Shown piece by piece: positions 27,160 to 35,790 of a stretch of 64,000 nt of DNA. A program made the position numbers and the translations under genes. The DNA comes from Marinobacter zhanjiangensis (GTDB lineage Bacteria > Pseudomonadota > Gammaproteobacteria > Pseudomonadales > Oleiphilaceae), in contig NZ_BMXV01000001.1 of assembly GCF_014651935.1 (NCBI RefSeq), positions 434,001 through 498,000 of the forward strand, written 5' to 3'. Under the pieces are notes generated by a model. It did not search any database and was not told the origin of the DNA. It was given only the letters and a program-made list of their open reading frames with translations. How positions within the stretch are numbered: the stretch's first letter is position 1; every line of letters begins with the position of its first letter.

Positions 27160-28143
27160 TTAACGTCCCACTCCATAACCAGAAGACCGAAAACGAGAAG
27201 GACTAACCCCCTCCCACCGTCGAAATGCCCGGGCAAAAGCGGCTTCTTCGGAAAACCCGAGACGCCCACTGACCGAAACCACGGTCTGCCCGGACCGCAA
27301 CAGATCCACCGCCAGCCGGTGCAATTCCCGCTCCCGCAACACCTTGAACGACAGCCCCTCGTCCGCCAGCAACCGGTTCAGGTGACGGCCACTAACCGCC
27401 AGCTCCGACGCGACCCGCTCCTTGCCCCAGCCCGGATGTTCCCGTACCAGACCACTCACCTGACTGCTCAGACTCTGGTGCCCCAGGGATTCAAGGGTAT
27501 GATCCGCCAGCTGTCGCAGATGATCCCGTAACGCGCTGTTAGCCTGAATCAGCGGCAGATCACCCTGCTCCCGCGGCAGTCGCAGGCAGTTTTGCCCGGC
27601 ACTGAACACCACCGGCATACCGAGGCGCTCACGATACAAGGCCTCCTCGGCCAGGGGCTCGTGGGCCAGCAGCAGGGTCTCCGGCTCGAGAGTCTCGCCC
27701 GTGGCCCAGCCTGCCAGCCGCACCAGCGACGCCATCACGGCCTCCACCCGCTCCGCCACACGGACCTGGTAGCCGGGTTGGTAACAGAGACGGATCCATT
27801 CATCGTCCTCCGAGATCGAAAACTCGCCACCGTCACCCACCACCGGAGCATACTCCACCAGCGCTTCCAGCCCTTCCCGCAGGGTGTCACAGCTGACCAG
27901 CAGCATGCCGGCACTGTCGAGATGCCCGATCTGCAGGGCCAAGCCAATCTCCAGCCCGGCCAATGGTTCCCCGGAAGCCCGACAGTATTCGTCCCACAGC
28001 TGATCCTGCACCGCCAGTGGCACCCGCTGACCTGGCACCACCTCACAGGTAACAGACTCAGGCATCACAATGCCGCGGCGCCGGGCCGCCTGCAGGATCG
28101 CCTGGGCGTAGAGGTGAGTTACACTGGGAGAACTTCCGATCAT
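27160..28143 (-). CDS. AraC-family regulator with arabinose-binding-type N-terminal domain
   Basis: A 327-residue transcription factor. Residues about 20-205 form the ligand-binding domain shared by OruR/ArgR-like AraC proteins (VPLAVQDQLWDEYCRASGEP, GLEIGLALQIGHLDSAGMLL). Residues about 225-325 hold the double HTH, with GWGKERVASELAVSGRHLNR and the C-terminal signature LGFSEEAAFARAFRRWEG. The final turn is SPSRFR. It is transcribed away from the flavin-monooxygenase operon, with 98 bases between starts, so it probably activates that operon when its substrate or an intermediate binds. The ligand is unknown. Confidence 0.92.
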   Translation of the reverse strand: MIGSSPSVTHLYAQAILQAARRRGIVMPESVTCEVVPGQRVPLAVQDQLWDEYCRASGEPLAGLEIGLALQIGHLDSAGMLLVSCDTLREGLEALVEYAPVVGDGGEFSISEDDEWIRLCYQPGYQVRVAERVEAVMASLVRLAGWATGETLEPETLLLAHEPLAEEALYRERLGMPVVFSAGQNCLRLPREQGDLPLIQANSALRDHLRQLADHTLESLGHQSLSSQVSGLVREHPGWGKERVASELAVSGRHLNRLLADEGLSFKVLRERELHRLAVDLLRSGQTVVSVSGRLGFSEEAAFARAFRRWEGVSPSRFRSSGYGVGR

Positions 28144-28241
28144 GGCCCGAATTGTCGTGGTTTGTGTCCCGTCCGGTCAGGAAAGCCGGCTCCGCAAATT
28201 CTAAGATACGGGATCATAACAACAAAAGCAGGAACACTATC

Positions 28242-29543
28242 ATGTACGCAGTGATCGGCGCCGGCCCCATGGGCCTGGCCTGTGCCCGCAACCTCCAGAA
28301 ACAGGGCATCCCCTTTACCGGATTCGAACTTCACAGCGATGTGGGTGGCCTGTGGGACATCGACAACCCCCACAGCACCATGTACGAAACCGCTCACCTG
28401 ATCTCGTCAAAGCGCATGACCGAGTTCGAAGAATTTTCCATGAAAGACTCGGTGGCCCAGTATCCCGCCCACCACGAGCTGAAGACCTATTTCCGTGACT
28501 TCGTGGACCATTTCGGACTGCGCCAGCACTACGAGTTCAATACCCGGGTGGTCAGCGTTGAGCCGCAAGGGGATCAGTGGCAGGTAACCACTGAATACGA
28601 CGGCCAGCAGCAGACCCGCACCTTCGACGGGGTGATGATCGCCAACGGCACCCTGCACACCCCCAATAAACCGCCCCTGCCCGGCGAGTTCACCGGCGAA
28701 CTGATGCATTCCGCCGACTACCGCAGCCCGGAAGTCTTCCGCGACAAGCGGGTGCTGATCATAGGTTGTGGCAACTCCGGTGCGGATATCGCCGTGGATG
28801 CGGTACATCACGCCCGTTCGGTGGACATGAGCCTGCGCCGGGGCTACTACTTCCTGCCCAAGTTCCTCAAGGGCAAGCCCATCGACACCATTGGCGGCAA
28901 GCTGAAGCTGCCCCGGCCCGTCAAACAGCGGATGGATGCGGCGCTGATCCGCCTGGTGATGGGCAAACCCTCGGATTTTGGCCTGCCGGACCCGGACTAC
29001 CGGATGTACGAATCGCACCCGGTGATCAACTCCCTGATCCTGCACCATCTGGGCCACGGTGATATCCGCCCCCGACGCAGCATCGACCGGGTCGAGGGCA
29101 GGACCGTTCATTACAGCGACGGTGAGAGCGGCGAGTACGACCTGATCCTGACGGCCACCGGCTACCTGCTGGATTACCCCTTCATCGACCGGAAGCATCT
29201 CAACTGGCCAGAGCAGGAGGACGCCCCCCGGCTGTACCTGAACATGATGCACCCGGACTACGACAACCTGTTCATGATGGGCATGGTGGAAGCCACCGGC
29301 CTGGGCTGGGAGGGTCGCAACCAGCAGGCGCGGCTGGCGGCCCTGTACATCCGCGAGCAGCAGAGGGACACCCCCGCCGCCGGCGCCCTGCGACAGAAAA
29401 AGAAGGAAAGGGCCGGCGAACGCCTGGACGGCGGCTACAACTACATCAAGCTCGCTCGTATGGCCTACTATGTGAACAAGGACGCCTACCTGGAGACTCT
29501 GGCAGACCATATCGCTGAACTCGACACCGACCAGAAGGGGTAA
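28242..29543 (+). CDS. Flavin-containing monooxygenase (FMO/Baeyer-Villiger-like)
   Basis: A 433-residue FAD- and NADPH-dependent monooxygenase. The FAD Rossmann motif GAGPMG is at residues 6-11 and the second nucleotide motif GCGNSGADIA near residue 172. LTATGY near 305 matches the ATG-containing motif of FMOs. The typical FMO fingerprint FxGxxxHxxxY is represented by FTGELMHSADYRS near 150. Such enzymes oxygenate nucleophilic N or S atoms or convert ketones to esters. The ATG at 28242 follows CAGGAACACTATC. It is the first gene of a five-gene operon (6-base gap to the next) opposite an AraC regulator, which argues for inducible catabolism of an organic compound. Confidence 0.88.
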   Translation: MYAVIGAGPMGLACARNLQKQGIPFTGFELHSDVGGLWDIDNPHSTMYETAHLISSKRMTEFEEFSMKDSVAQYPAHHELKTYFRDFVDHFGLRQHYEFNTRVVSVEPQGDQWQVTTEYDGQQQTRTFDGVMIANGTLHTPNKPPLPGEFTGELMHSADYRSPEVFRDKRVLIIGCGNSGADIAVDAVHHARSVDMSLRRGYYFLPKFLKGKPIDTIGGKLKLPRPVKQRMDAALIRLVMGKPSDFGLPDPDYRMYESHPVINSLILHHLGHGDIRPRRSIDRVEGRTVHYSDGESGEYDLILTATGYLLDYPFIDRKHLNWPEQEDAPRLYLNMMHPDYDNLFMMGMVEATGLGWEGRNQQARLAALYIREQQRDTPAAGALRQKKKERAGERLDGGYNYIKLARMAYYVNKDAYLETLADHIAELDTDQKG

Positions 29544-29549
29544 TACCGT

Positions 29550-30452
29550 ATGACGGTGCAGTTTGACCCCGCCAGCCTGATCACGCTGAACGCCATCCTC
29601 GCGCTGATGATGTTCGGCGTATCCCTTAACCTGAAACCGGCGGACTTCAAGCGGGTGCTCACCATCCCCCGGGCTCCGGTTGCCGGGCTGCTTGCCCAGT
29701 TCCTGCTGCTGCCCCTGGCCACCTGCCTGTTCACCTGGGCCCTGAAGATCGATCCTCAGCTGGCCCTGGGCATGATCCTGGTAGCCTCATGCCCGGGCGG
29801 CAGTTTTTCCAATATCATGACCTGGCTGGGCAAGGGCAGCGTGGCCGTCTCCGTGAGCATGACCGCCGTCTCCAGCCTGGCCGCCACCGTGCTGACGCCA
29901 CTGAACTTTGCCCTCTACGGCTGGCTCAACCCTCATACCCGTGGCTACCTGCAGGAAATTGCCCTGCAACCGGAGAACATACTCATGCTGGTGCTATTGG
30001 TACTGGCACTGCCACTGGTACTGGGCATGCTGGCCGGGGGACGCTTCCCCAGGCTGGCAATACGCAGCGAAAAGCCCCTGCGCTTTGTCTCGCTGCTGGT
30101 GTTCCTGGCATTCGTGGCCATCGCCTTTCTGAATAACGTGGACCTGTTCCTGGCGAAGTTCCACACCTTCTTCTGGCTGGTGGTTGGCCATAACATCCTG
30201 GCGCTGGCACTGGGCTACAGCATGGCGCGGATGATGAAGCTGTCGGTACCGGACCAGCGGGCGGTGACCATGGAAGTGGGCATCCAGAACTCCGGGCTGG
30301 GGCTGGTCATCCTGTTCACCTTCTTCCCCGAGGCGGGGGGCATGATGCTGATCACCGCCTTCTGGGGTGTCTGGCACCTGGTGTCCGGCCTGACCCTGTC
30401 GCAGATCTGGGCCCGCCGCCCGCTTCCTGAACCTGTTCACCAACAAAGCTGA
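29550..30452 (+). CDS. Bile acid:sodium symporter (BASS) family transporter
   Basis: A 300-residue inner-membrane protein with nine to ten spans. The ASBT-NM-type core is recognisable: LMMFGVSLNLKPADFKRVL, then SCPGGSFSNIMTWLGKGSVA (the conserved unwound-helix region) and EVGIQNSGLGLVI, the second crossing helix. The family moves organic anions such as bile acids, pantoate or 2-keto acids with Na+. It is the second gene of the FMO operon and the only evident importer candidate. If so, its substrate would be the organic acid or steroid-like molecule degraded by the neighbouring enzymes; this is inference. Confidence 0.9.
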   Translation: MTVQFDPASLITLNAILALMMFGVSLNLKPADFKRVLTIPRAPVAGLLAQFLLLPLATCLFTWALKIDPQLALGMILVASCPGGSFSNIMTWLGKGSVAVSVSMTAVSSLAATVLTPLNFALYGWLNPHTRGYLQEIALQPENILMLVLLVLALPLVLGMLAGGRFPRLAIRSEKPLRFVSLLVFLAFVAIAFLNNVDLFLAKFHTFFWLVVGHNILALALGYSMARMMKLSVPDQRAVTMEVGIQNSGLGLVILFTFFPEAGGMMLITAFWGVWHLVSGLTLSQIWARRPLPEPVHQQS

Positions 30453-30456
30453 TTCC

Positions 30457-31398
30457 ATGACCACTGAAAAACGCATCCTGATCACCGGCGCCGCCGGCTA
30501 TATCGGCCACCAGCTGGGCAACCGGCTGGCAAAGGACTACTTCGTCATCGGCACCGACCTGTACTGGCGCGAAGGCCTGGACTTTCCCCTGGAAGTACTG
30601 GACGTGCGGGATAACAATCTCGTGCTGACCCTGGCGGAATACCGCATCACCCACGTTATCCACCTGGCGTCCATCCTCCAGGCCTCCCCGGACCGGCAGC
30701 GGGACTACGACATTGACGTCAACGGCACCCGCAACGTGCTGGAAGCCTGTGTTGCCGCCAAGGTTCAGCATATCACCGTGACCAGCTCCGGTGCGGCCTA
30801 TGGCTACCACCCGGACAACCCCGCCTGGATCGACGAGGACGACCCACTGCGGGGCAACCCGGAGTTTGCCTACTCGGACCACAAGCGGCAAGTGGAAGAG
30901 TTGCTTGAAAAATACCGCAACGAACAGCCGCAGCTGAAGCAGCTCATTTTCCGCCCCGGCACGGTGTTGGGTGCCGAAACCCGCAACCAGATCACCGCGC
31001 TGTTCCTGTCGCCGCGACTGCTCGCGATCCGTGGCAGCGACTCGCCGTTCGTGTTCATCTGGGACCAGGACGTGCTCGACGCCATGGAGCAGGGTATCCG
31101 TGAAGACAAATCGGGTCGCTATAACATGGCCGGCGATGGCGCCCTGACCATTCAGGACATTGCCCGCAAACTCGACAAGCCGCTGCTGACGCTGCCGGTG
31201 AGTGTCGTCAAGACCGGGCTGCAGGTGGCGAAATGGCTGGGCAAACCGGTGGGACCGGAACAGGTCAACTTCCTGCGCTACCGCCCGGTACTGAGCAACC
31301 GCAGGCTGAAAGAGGAATTCGGTTACCGGCTCAGAAAAACCTCAGCGGAAACCCTCGATTACTTTATTGAAAATGCCAGGAGGAAGGGAGACCTGTGA
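30457..31398 (+). CDS. NAD-dependent epimerase/dehydratase-like extended SDR
   Basis: A 313-residue extended short-chain dehydrogenase/reductase. The NAD motif ITGAAGYIGHQLG is at the N-terminus, SSGAAYGY carries the catalytic serine region, and YSDHK provides the YxxxK pair. The C-terminal half is a variable substrate domain with RPGTVLGAETRNQ. The subgroup includes sugar-nucleotide epimerases, 3-beta-hydroxysteroid dehydrogenases and ketone reductases. Within the operon, a redox step on the hydroxyl or ketone of the substrate is more likely than cell-wall sugar work, but the sequence alone does not prove that. It overlaps the next gene by four bases (GTGA). Confidence 0.82.
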   Translation: MTTEKRILITGAAGYIGHQLGNRLAKDYFVIGTDLYWREGLDFPLEVLDVRDNNLVLTLAEYRITHVIHLASILQASPDRQRDYDIDVNGTRNVLEACVAAKVQHITVTSSGAAYGYHPDNPAWIDEDDPLRGNPEFAYSDHKRQVEELLEKYRNEQPQLKQLIFRPGTVLGAETRNQITALFLSPRLLAIRGSDSPFVFIWDQDVLDAMEQGIREDKSGRYNMAGDGALTIQDIARKLDKPLLTLPVSVVKTGLQVAKWLGKPVGPEQVNFLRYRPVLSNRRLKEEFGYRLRKTSAETLDYFIENARRKGDL

Positions 31399-32225
31399 GC
31401 GTTACCCTGATCACCGGCGCAGCCAGCGGCCTGGGCTGGGCCATGGCACAGTACTGGTACCGGGCCGGCCATTGTCTGGTGCTGGCCGACATTGACGCCG
31501 AAGCCCTGTTGCAACGACAACATGAACTGGGGGATGACACCCGGGTGCTCGTCGTTACCGTGGATGTCACCCATCGCGGGGACCTTGAACGGCTGGTGCG
31601 TGAGACTGAAGACACTTTCGGCCGTCTGGACCTGCTGGTGAACAACGCCGGCATTACCCATCGCTCTCCCGCCGCCAGTACCGACCCGAAGGTTTTTCGC
31701 AAAGTGATGGCCGTGGACTGGCAGGGCCCGGTGGAGCTGACCCAGCTGGCGCTGCCCCTGCTTGAGCAAAGCGGTGGCAGCATCATCACCATCGGTTCCA
31801 TGGCCGGCTGGATGCCGGTGCCCGGCCGCGCCGGCTATTGCGCCGCCAAGGGCGCCCTGACCCAGTTCTTCGAAGTGCTGCGACTGGAACTGGAGCCCAG
31901 GGGGGTGCATGTGCTGATGGTGTACCCCAGCTTCCTGGACACCCCGATCGAGCACAACGCCCTGGGCGCGGACGGCAACAAGGCCCGTCACGCCCGCTCC
32001 ACCATTGGTGGTATGTCCAGTGCCGATGACATGGCCCGCATGATCGATCAGGCCCTGGCCCGTCGTAAACGCTGGCTGCTGCCCGAACCAGTCTCCCGTT
32101 TCGGCAGCCTGCTGTGGCGAATCGCCCCGGCGCTTTACCTGCGGGCCGTTCGCAAAAGATTTGCCGGCGATCTGAACGACCATGGCGACCCTGCCGCCCC
32201 CGAACACCGGACAAAGGCTCCATAA
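31395..32225 (+). CDS. Classical short-chain dehydrogenase/reductase
   Basis: A 276-residue SDR with ITGAASGLGWAMA for the cofactor, NNAGITHRSP, a serine in IITIGSMAG and YCAAKGAL as the YxxxK motif. The C-terminal 50 residues are hydrophobic and basic (LYLRAVRKRFAG) and may lie on the membrane, as in steroid- or retinol-type SDRs. It starts with GTG at 31395, overlapping the upstream stop, with GGAAGGGAGACCT as its ribosome site. It is the second oxidoreductase in the operon and may catalyse a consecutive alcohol/ketone step. Substrate unknown. Confidence 0.88.
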   Translation: MSVTLITGAASGLGWAMAQYWYRAGHCLVLADIDAEALLQRQHELGDDTRVLVVTVDVTHRGDLERLVRETEDTFGRLDLLVNNAGITHRSPAASTDPKVFRKVMAVDWQGPVELTQLALPLLEQSGGSIITIGSMAGWMPVPGRAGYCAAKGALTQFFEVLRLELEPRGVHVLMVYPSFLDTPIEHNALGADGNKARHARSTIGGMSSADDMARMIDQALARRKRWLLPEPVSRFGSLLWRIAPALYLRAVRKRFAGDLNDHGDPAAPEHRTKAP

Positions 32226-32226
32226 C

Positions 32227-32958
32227 ATGATCGATCCCTGGCTGTGGCTTGGCCTTGCCATCCTGCTGGCCTACACCATCGAAGCCATCACCGGTTTCGG
32301 CTCCATCGTCATTGCCCTGTCCCTGGGGGCAGTGCTGCTGCCAATTCCGCAGATGCTGCCGGTGCTGGTGCCGCTGAACGTATTCATGAGCGGCTACCTG
32401 ACCTGGAAACATCGCCAGCACATTGACTGGCGCCTGCTGGCCACGCTGATCCTGCCACTGATGCTGGCCGGCACCGTGGCCGGTTACCTGCTGACCCCCT
32501 GGCTGGGCGCCAGCATCCTCAAGGTGTTGTTCGGGCTGCTGGTGGTGTGGTTCGCGGGCAAGGAGCTGTGGCGGCTGTATGGTGGCCGCGTGGCGGTACC
32601 CCACGGCCTGATGACCAGCCGTATCATCACCTTTGGCGCCGGCGTCACCCACGGCCTGTTTGCCTCCGGCGGGCCGCTGCTGGTCTATGCCCTGGCGGGC
32701 ATCCAGCTGGACAAGAGCCGCACCCGGGCCACCCTGCTGACGGTCTGGTTCACCCTGAACCTGACCCTGAGCGCCTTCTACCTGCTCGATGGCAGCCTGA
32801 TGGCCAGTGCCGGCCGGCTGGTGTGGTACCTGCCCCTGCTGGTAGTGGGGGTGCTGGTGGGTGAATTCCTGCATCACCGGCTCAACGAGGACCGCTTCCG
32901 GCAGGCAGTGTATGGCGTGCTGCTGGTCACTGGTGTGCTGCTGATCCTGCGGGCCTGA
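32227..32958 (+). CDS. TauE/SafE-family permease
   Basis: A 243-residue protein with about eight membrane spans and the TauE/SafE pattern of two related halves: YTIEAITGFGSIVIALSLG near the start and TFGAGVTHGLFASGGPLLVY in the second half. Members export sulfite, sulfoacetate or other organic anions. I chose the ATG at 32227, one base after the upstream stop, rather than an ATG at 32182 inside the SDR gene. As last gene of the FMO operon it may remove an anionic end product or, if the substrate is sulfonated, sulfite. Confidence 0.85.
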   Translation: MIDPWLWLGLAILLAYTIEAITGFGSIVIALSLGAVLLPIPQMLPVLVPLNVFMSGYLTWKHRQHIDWRLLATLILPLMLAGTVAGYLLTPWLGASILKVLFGLLVVWFAGKELWRLYGGRVAVPHGLMTSRIITFGAGVTHGLFASGGPLLVYALAGIQLDKSRTRATLLTVWFTLNLTLSAFYLLDGSLMASAGRLVWYLPLLVVGVLVGEFLHHRLNEDRFRQAVYGVLLVTGVLLILRA

Positions 32959-32965
32959 GATGCCA

Positions 32966-32999
32966 TAAAGCTATCAGCTCACTATTATTCATAGCTTTA
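32966..32999. repeat. 9-bp inverted repeat between operons
   Basis: TAAAGCTAT at 32966-32974 is the exact reverse complement of ATAGCTTTA at 32991-32999, with 16 A+T-rich bases between. It lies just after the permease stop and 95 bases before the CBS protein start. Lack of a T tract argues against a terminator; an operator for the CBS gene is possible. Confidence 0.5.
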
Positions 33000-33094
33000 G
33001 AGAATTATACGCATTGGAAAGTCCGATTGGGCAGGGCCCTCCTGTGTGCGGATACTGTGAATCAGACGTATTCATATACCCGAGGAGACAACCC

Positions 33095-33502
33095 ATGCGC
33101 ACCGTACAAGACCTGATGTCCCGATGGACGCCCGCTCTCCATGAACGGGATTACCTCAGCCGCGCCGTGGACCAGATCCTCTCCAGCGGCTACACCGGTT
33201 TACCGGTGGTGGATGACAACTATCAGCTGGCGGGGTTTCTGTCCGAACAGGATTGTATTCGCTCACTGGCCAGCAGCAGCTATCACTGTGACAACTGGGT
33301 GCGTATCAGCGACATCATGACCCGCAACCCTGTAACAGTGACACCGGAGATATCAGAACTGGCTCTGGCGGCCCTGTTCGCCGGAGAGAAACCGAAAGTC
33401 TATCCGGTGGTCGACCAGGACAACCGCGTGGTCGGCGTGCTCACCCGTTCCCACGTGATGGCGGCCCTGAATGAACAGCTGAAGACCTGCCGGGTGGCTT
33501 GA
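33095..33502 (+). CDS. Tandem CBS-domain protein
   Basis: A 135-residue protein made only of two CBS motifs (residues about 5-65 and 72-130), which together form a Bateman module binding adenine nucleotides such as AMP, ATP or SAM. MRTVQDLMSRWTPALHERDY opens CBS1 with GYTGLPVVDDNYQLAGFLSE; CBS2 has DIMTRNPVTVTPEISELALA and VYPVVDQDNRVVGVLTRSHV. The start ATG at 33095 has CGAGGAGACAACCC before it; the longer frame upstream is rejected. No enzymatic domain is attached and no partner is evident nearby, so it may be a stand-alone energy-state sensor. Confidence 0.9.
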   Translation: MRTVQDLMSRWTPALHERDYLSRAVDQILSSGYTGLPVVDDNYQLAGFLSEQDCIRSLASSSYHCDNWVRISDIMTRNPVTVTPEISELALAALFAGEKPKVYPVVDQDNRVVGVLTRSHVMAALNEQLKTCRVA

Positions 33503-33682
33503 GTGACCCGCCCATCGCCCGCACAGGCGGGCCCGGGCTGAAAGGGCCAGACCAGGCCGGCAAACACTGATCGGCATTCCGGTCACCTTTAACCACATTT
33601 AACACCGAAGCGGAACCAGCGCGCACCGGCTACCCGCTGCCATTGTTATGCTCCAGTTGTCGCCAGACCAAGGACTGACAGC

Positions 33683-34771
33683 ATGGCAGCCTCCATCCCC
33701 GCAACACGGCCAGCGGATAGCCTTCCCATCACCCGCTTTAACAGCGTGGTGGTCCGCTTCCGTCGTCTTGCCACCACCGGCCTGATCGCAGCCCTGGGGG
33801 CTCACCTGGCATTCGTGGTGCTGTTCTGGCTGCTGGATGTCTGGTTGCTGGTGGCGTTCAACGTGTTCAGCGTGATGCTCTACGCGCTGTGCCTGACCGG
33901 CATGCGTTTCCCCGTTCTGCGCCCTGTCACCCTGGTGCTAGCCTGGCTGGAGATTATCGCCCACGCCGGCATTGCCACCCTGGCACTGGGCGCTGCCAGT
34001 GGCTTCCACTACCTCTTGCTGGCACTGGTGCCGCTGGTTTATATCGACCCCCGCGGCCACTCCCTGACCCGGCTGGTCGGCTTACTGGTCCTCACCGGCC
34101 TGTTCGCTGGACTGGAACTGATCAGTATCCTCCATGATCCCTGGTTCCCCCTTGCCGAAAAGACCCTGACCTGGCTGCGCGTGGGTAACGGCATCCTCTG
34201 CTTTGCTGCCCTGGGTACCCTGATCAACGTTTATGCCCGTACCTCACGACAGTCGGAGCGCGACCTGCGCAACATGGCCGCTACGGATCTGCTGACCGGC
34301 CTGCGAAACCGCCGAAGCCTCACCGACGAAGCGCGGCTGCTGGCAGCCGAGCGGCAATCAGAGGCCCGCCAGCTTGCCGTTATTCTGGTAGATCTGGACC
34401 ACTTCAAGCAGCTTAATGACCGCTACGGCCACGCCTTCGGCGACCAGGTGCTGGCCGACACCGCCCGCCTGATGAACCGTACCATGCGCCCTAGCGACAG
34501 CGTGGCCCGTTGGGGTGGCGAGGAGTTTCTGATCCTGCTCACGGATGCCGACCTGGACCGGGCCATCTGCGTGGCGGAACGGGTGCGGGAGTCGATTGCG
34601 GCTCAGACCTTCCGGAGCGACGAGGGTCAGACGCTCTCCATCACCGCCACCCTGGGAGTGACGGAGTGGCGGGGCAATGAGGAGTTTGAGGCTTCTGTCA
34701 GCCGGGCGGACGACGCGCTTTACCTGGGCAAGAAGAATGGCCGGGATCGGGTTGAGGTGGCGAAGCCTTAG
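33683..34771 (+). CDS. Membrane diguanylate cyclase (GGDEF)
   Basis: A 362-residue cyclase that should produce c-di-GMP. Residues about 30-185 hold six hydrophobic segments (GLIAALGAHLAFVVLFWLLD and others) resembling a 6TM sensory module. A short linker leads to the GGDEF domain (about 195-358), with DLLTGLRNRRSL, VDLDHFKQLNDRYGHAFGDQ and the active-site RWGGEEF. RPSD five residues earlier is a complete RxxD inhibitory site, so it is probably active and product-inhibited. No EAL partner is adjacent. A 6-bp stem (34779-34796) follows the stop. Confidence 0.93.
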   Translation: MAASIPATRPADSLPITRFNSVVVRFRRLATTGLIAALGAHLAFVVLFWLLDVWLLVAFNVFSVMLYALCLTGMRFPVLRPVTLVLAWLEIIAHAGIATLALGAASGFHYLLLALVPLVYIDPRGHSLTRLVGLLVLTGLFAGLELISILHDPWFPLAEKTLTWLRVGNGILCFAALGTLINVYARTSRQSERDLRNMAATDLLTGLRNRRSLTDEARLLAAERQSEARQLAVILVDLDHFKQLNDRYGHAFGDQVLADTARLMNRTMRPSDSVARWGGEEFLILLTDADLDRAICVAERVRESIAAQTFRSDEGQTLSITATLGVTEWRGNEEFEASVSRADDALYLGKKNGRDRVEVAKP

Positions 34772-34831
34772 TGAGTTACCGACATTCTAGTGTCGGGCGC
34801 TAAATACTGCGGTGGTCGCTACCCTCGATGA

Positions 34832-35308
34832 TCATGATCCCCTGACGTCAACCAGGCGTGCGGCCACGCCATACACTGTGTTTTCCCCGGTGGACTTCTG
34901 CCCGATCTGCACAAGGGGGACCCACTGACCCTCCATTAGCATAAGGTCCGCCTTACTGGAGCTGTATCCGGTGCCAGTCGCGTACGAACCTGAATGGGTG
35001 AAGCGATAGGTTCCCGGTGAGTCCTTCACATCACCCACTTCGAAAGTCAGGGAAATATCGTCAGTAGAAAGGCTGCCGCGACCGGCTTCAGGAACGTCAG
35101 CCTGCAACCGGGTCGACTCCTCGAGAAAGCCCGGCAATACGTCAACTTGAGGGCCATCGGGATTGACGACAGCACATTCGCAATACCGGACTTCCAGAAC
35201 CAGCGACGTGCTATTTACTGGCGATTGCTCTCCAAGCGCCCAGCCGGGGAAAAGGGTCAACAAAAGCAGACCTGAACCCCAAATCCTTCCTGGTTTGATT
35301 GGTGACAT
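34832..35308 (-). CDS. Hypothetical exported protein, 158 aa
   Basis: I do not recognise this protein. It has a clear signal peptide (GSGLLLLTLFPGWALG, cut near residue 26) and a beta-rich mature domain with two cysteines close together (RYCECAVV) that could form a disulfide or bind a metal. SYATGTGYSSSKADLMLMEG and GQWVPLVQIGQKS suggest a small beta-sandwich. CAGGAGGAACT precedes the ATG. The base composition is poorer in G+C than the flanking cyclase and hrpB genes, as in the next two genes, so the three may form an acquired islet. Periplasmic or surface location expected. Confidence 0.65.
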   Translation of the reverse strand: MSPIKPGRIWGSGLLLLTLFPGWALGEQSPVNSTSLVLEVRYCECAVVNPDGPQVDVLPGFLEESTRLQADVPEAGRGSLSTDDISLTFEVGDVKDSPGTYRFTHSGSYATGTGYSSSKADLMLMEGQWVPLVQIGQKSTGENTVYGVAARLVDVRGS

Positions 35309-35371
35309 AGTTCCTCCTGATCTAGTTGTCGGACCAACTCCTGCGCTATTCCGGCAGACTAGAATCTGCCA

Positions 35372-35767
35372 TCAGTTTTCAGCTATGTATTCGATCCAAC
35401 TCCGGTAATCCTCCGGCCGAATCTCCTCCATGCTGACAGGTTCCACCAGATCTGTTGAAATCCACTGGTCAGAATCCACCTGTTCAAATAAATCAGACCT
35501 GACGGTATAGAGGTATCCCGTTTCGTCCCATTCAACATCGGTGTTCTTCAGAAGAATGCGCGGTGGCAGGGTCGCAGTATCAACGAAAAAGGTGGCGTTT
35601 TCCGCAAGTGGCCGGTATGCGATAGCAAATGGAATGGCCAATGCCCATTCTGACACAGCGTAGATACCGTATCGGTCGTCTTCCTTTCCGTAGCCCACCC
35701 CCTGCGAGGGCTTGAGCACATCCATGCGCTGTCGGGAACCATGGTAAAGAAATTCGGGCTTTTTCAT
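35372..35767 (-). CDS. Hypothetical protein with YHGS motif, possibly ADP-ribosyltransferase-like
   Basis: A 131-residue cytoplasmic protein with no named family that I can assign firmly. It begins KKPEFLYHGSRQRMDVLKPS, continues YGIYAVSEWALAIPFAIAY and ends in an acidic helix. An early H-G-S/T strand, a following tyrosine-rich segment and a late acidic residue are reminiscent of ADP-ribosyltransferase folds (as in KptA or DUF3990-type proteins), but I cannot identify the catalytic Glu with confidence. Two sampled 60-base lines are 47 and 52 percent G+C, below the window norm. It lies 23 bases before the ABM-like gene's stop on the same strand. Confidence 0.6.
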   Translation of the reverse strand: MKKPEFLYHGSRQRMDVLKPSQGVGYGKEDDRYGIYAVSEWALAIPFAIAYRPLAENATFFVDTATLPPRILLKNTDVEWDETGYLYTVRSDLFEQVDSDQWISTDLVEPVSMEEIRPEDYRSWIEYIAEN

Positions 35768-35790
35768 GGTTCAGATACCCAACCTTTCTG

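Noticed and set aside
34779..34796. CCGACA/TGTCGG stem after the second diguanylate cyclase as a terminator
   Set aside because: The stem is only six pairs and is not followed by a T tract, so I do not list it as a terminator.
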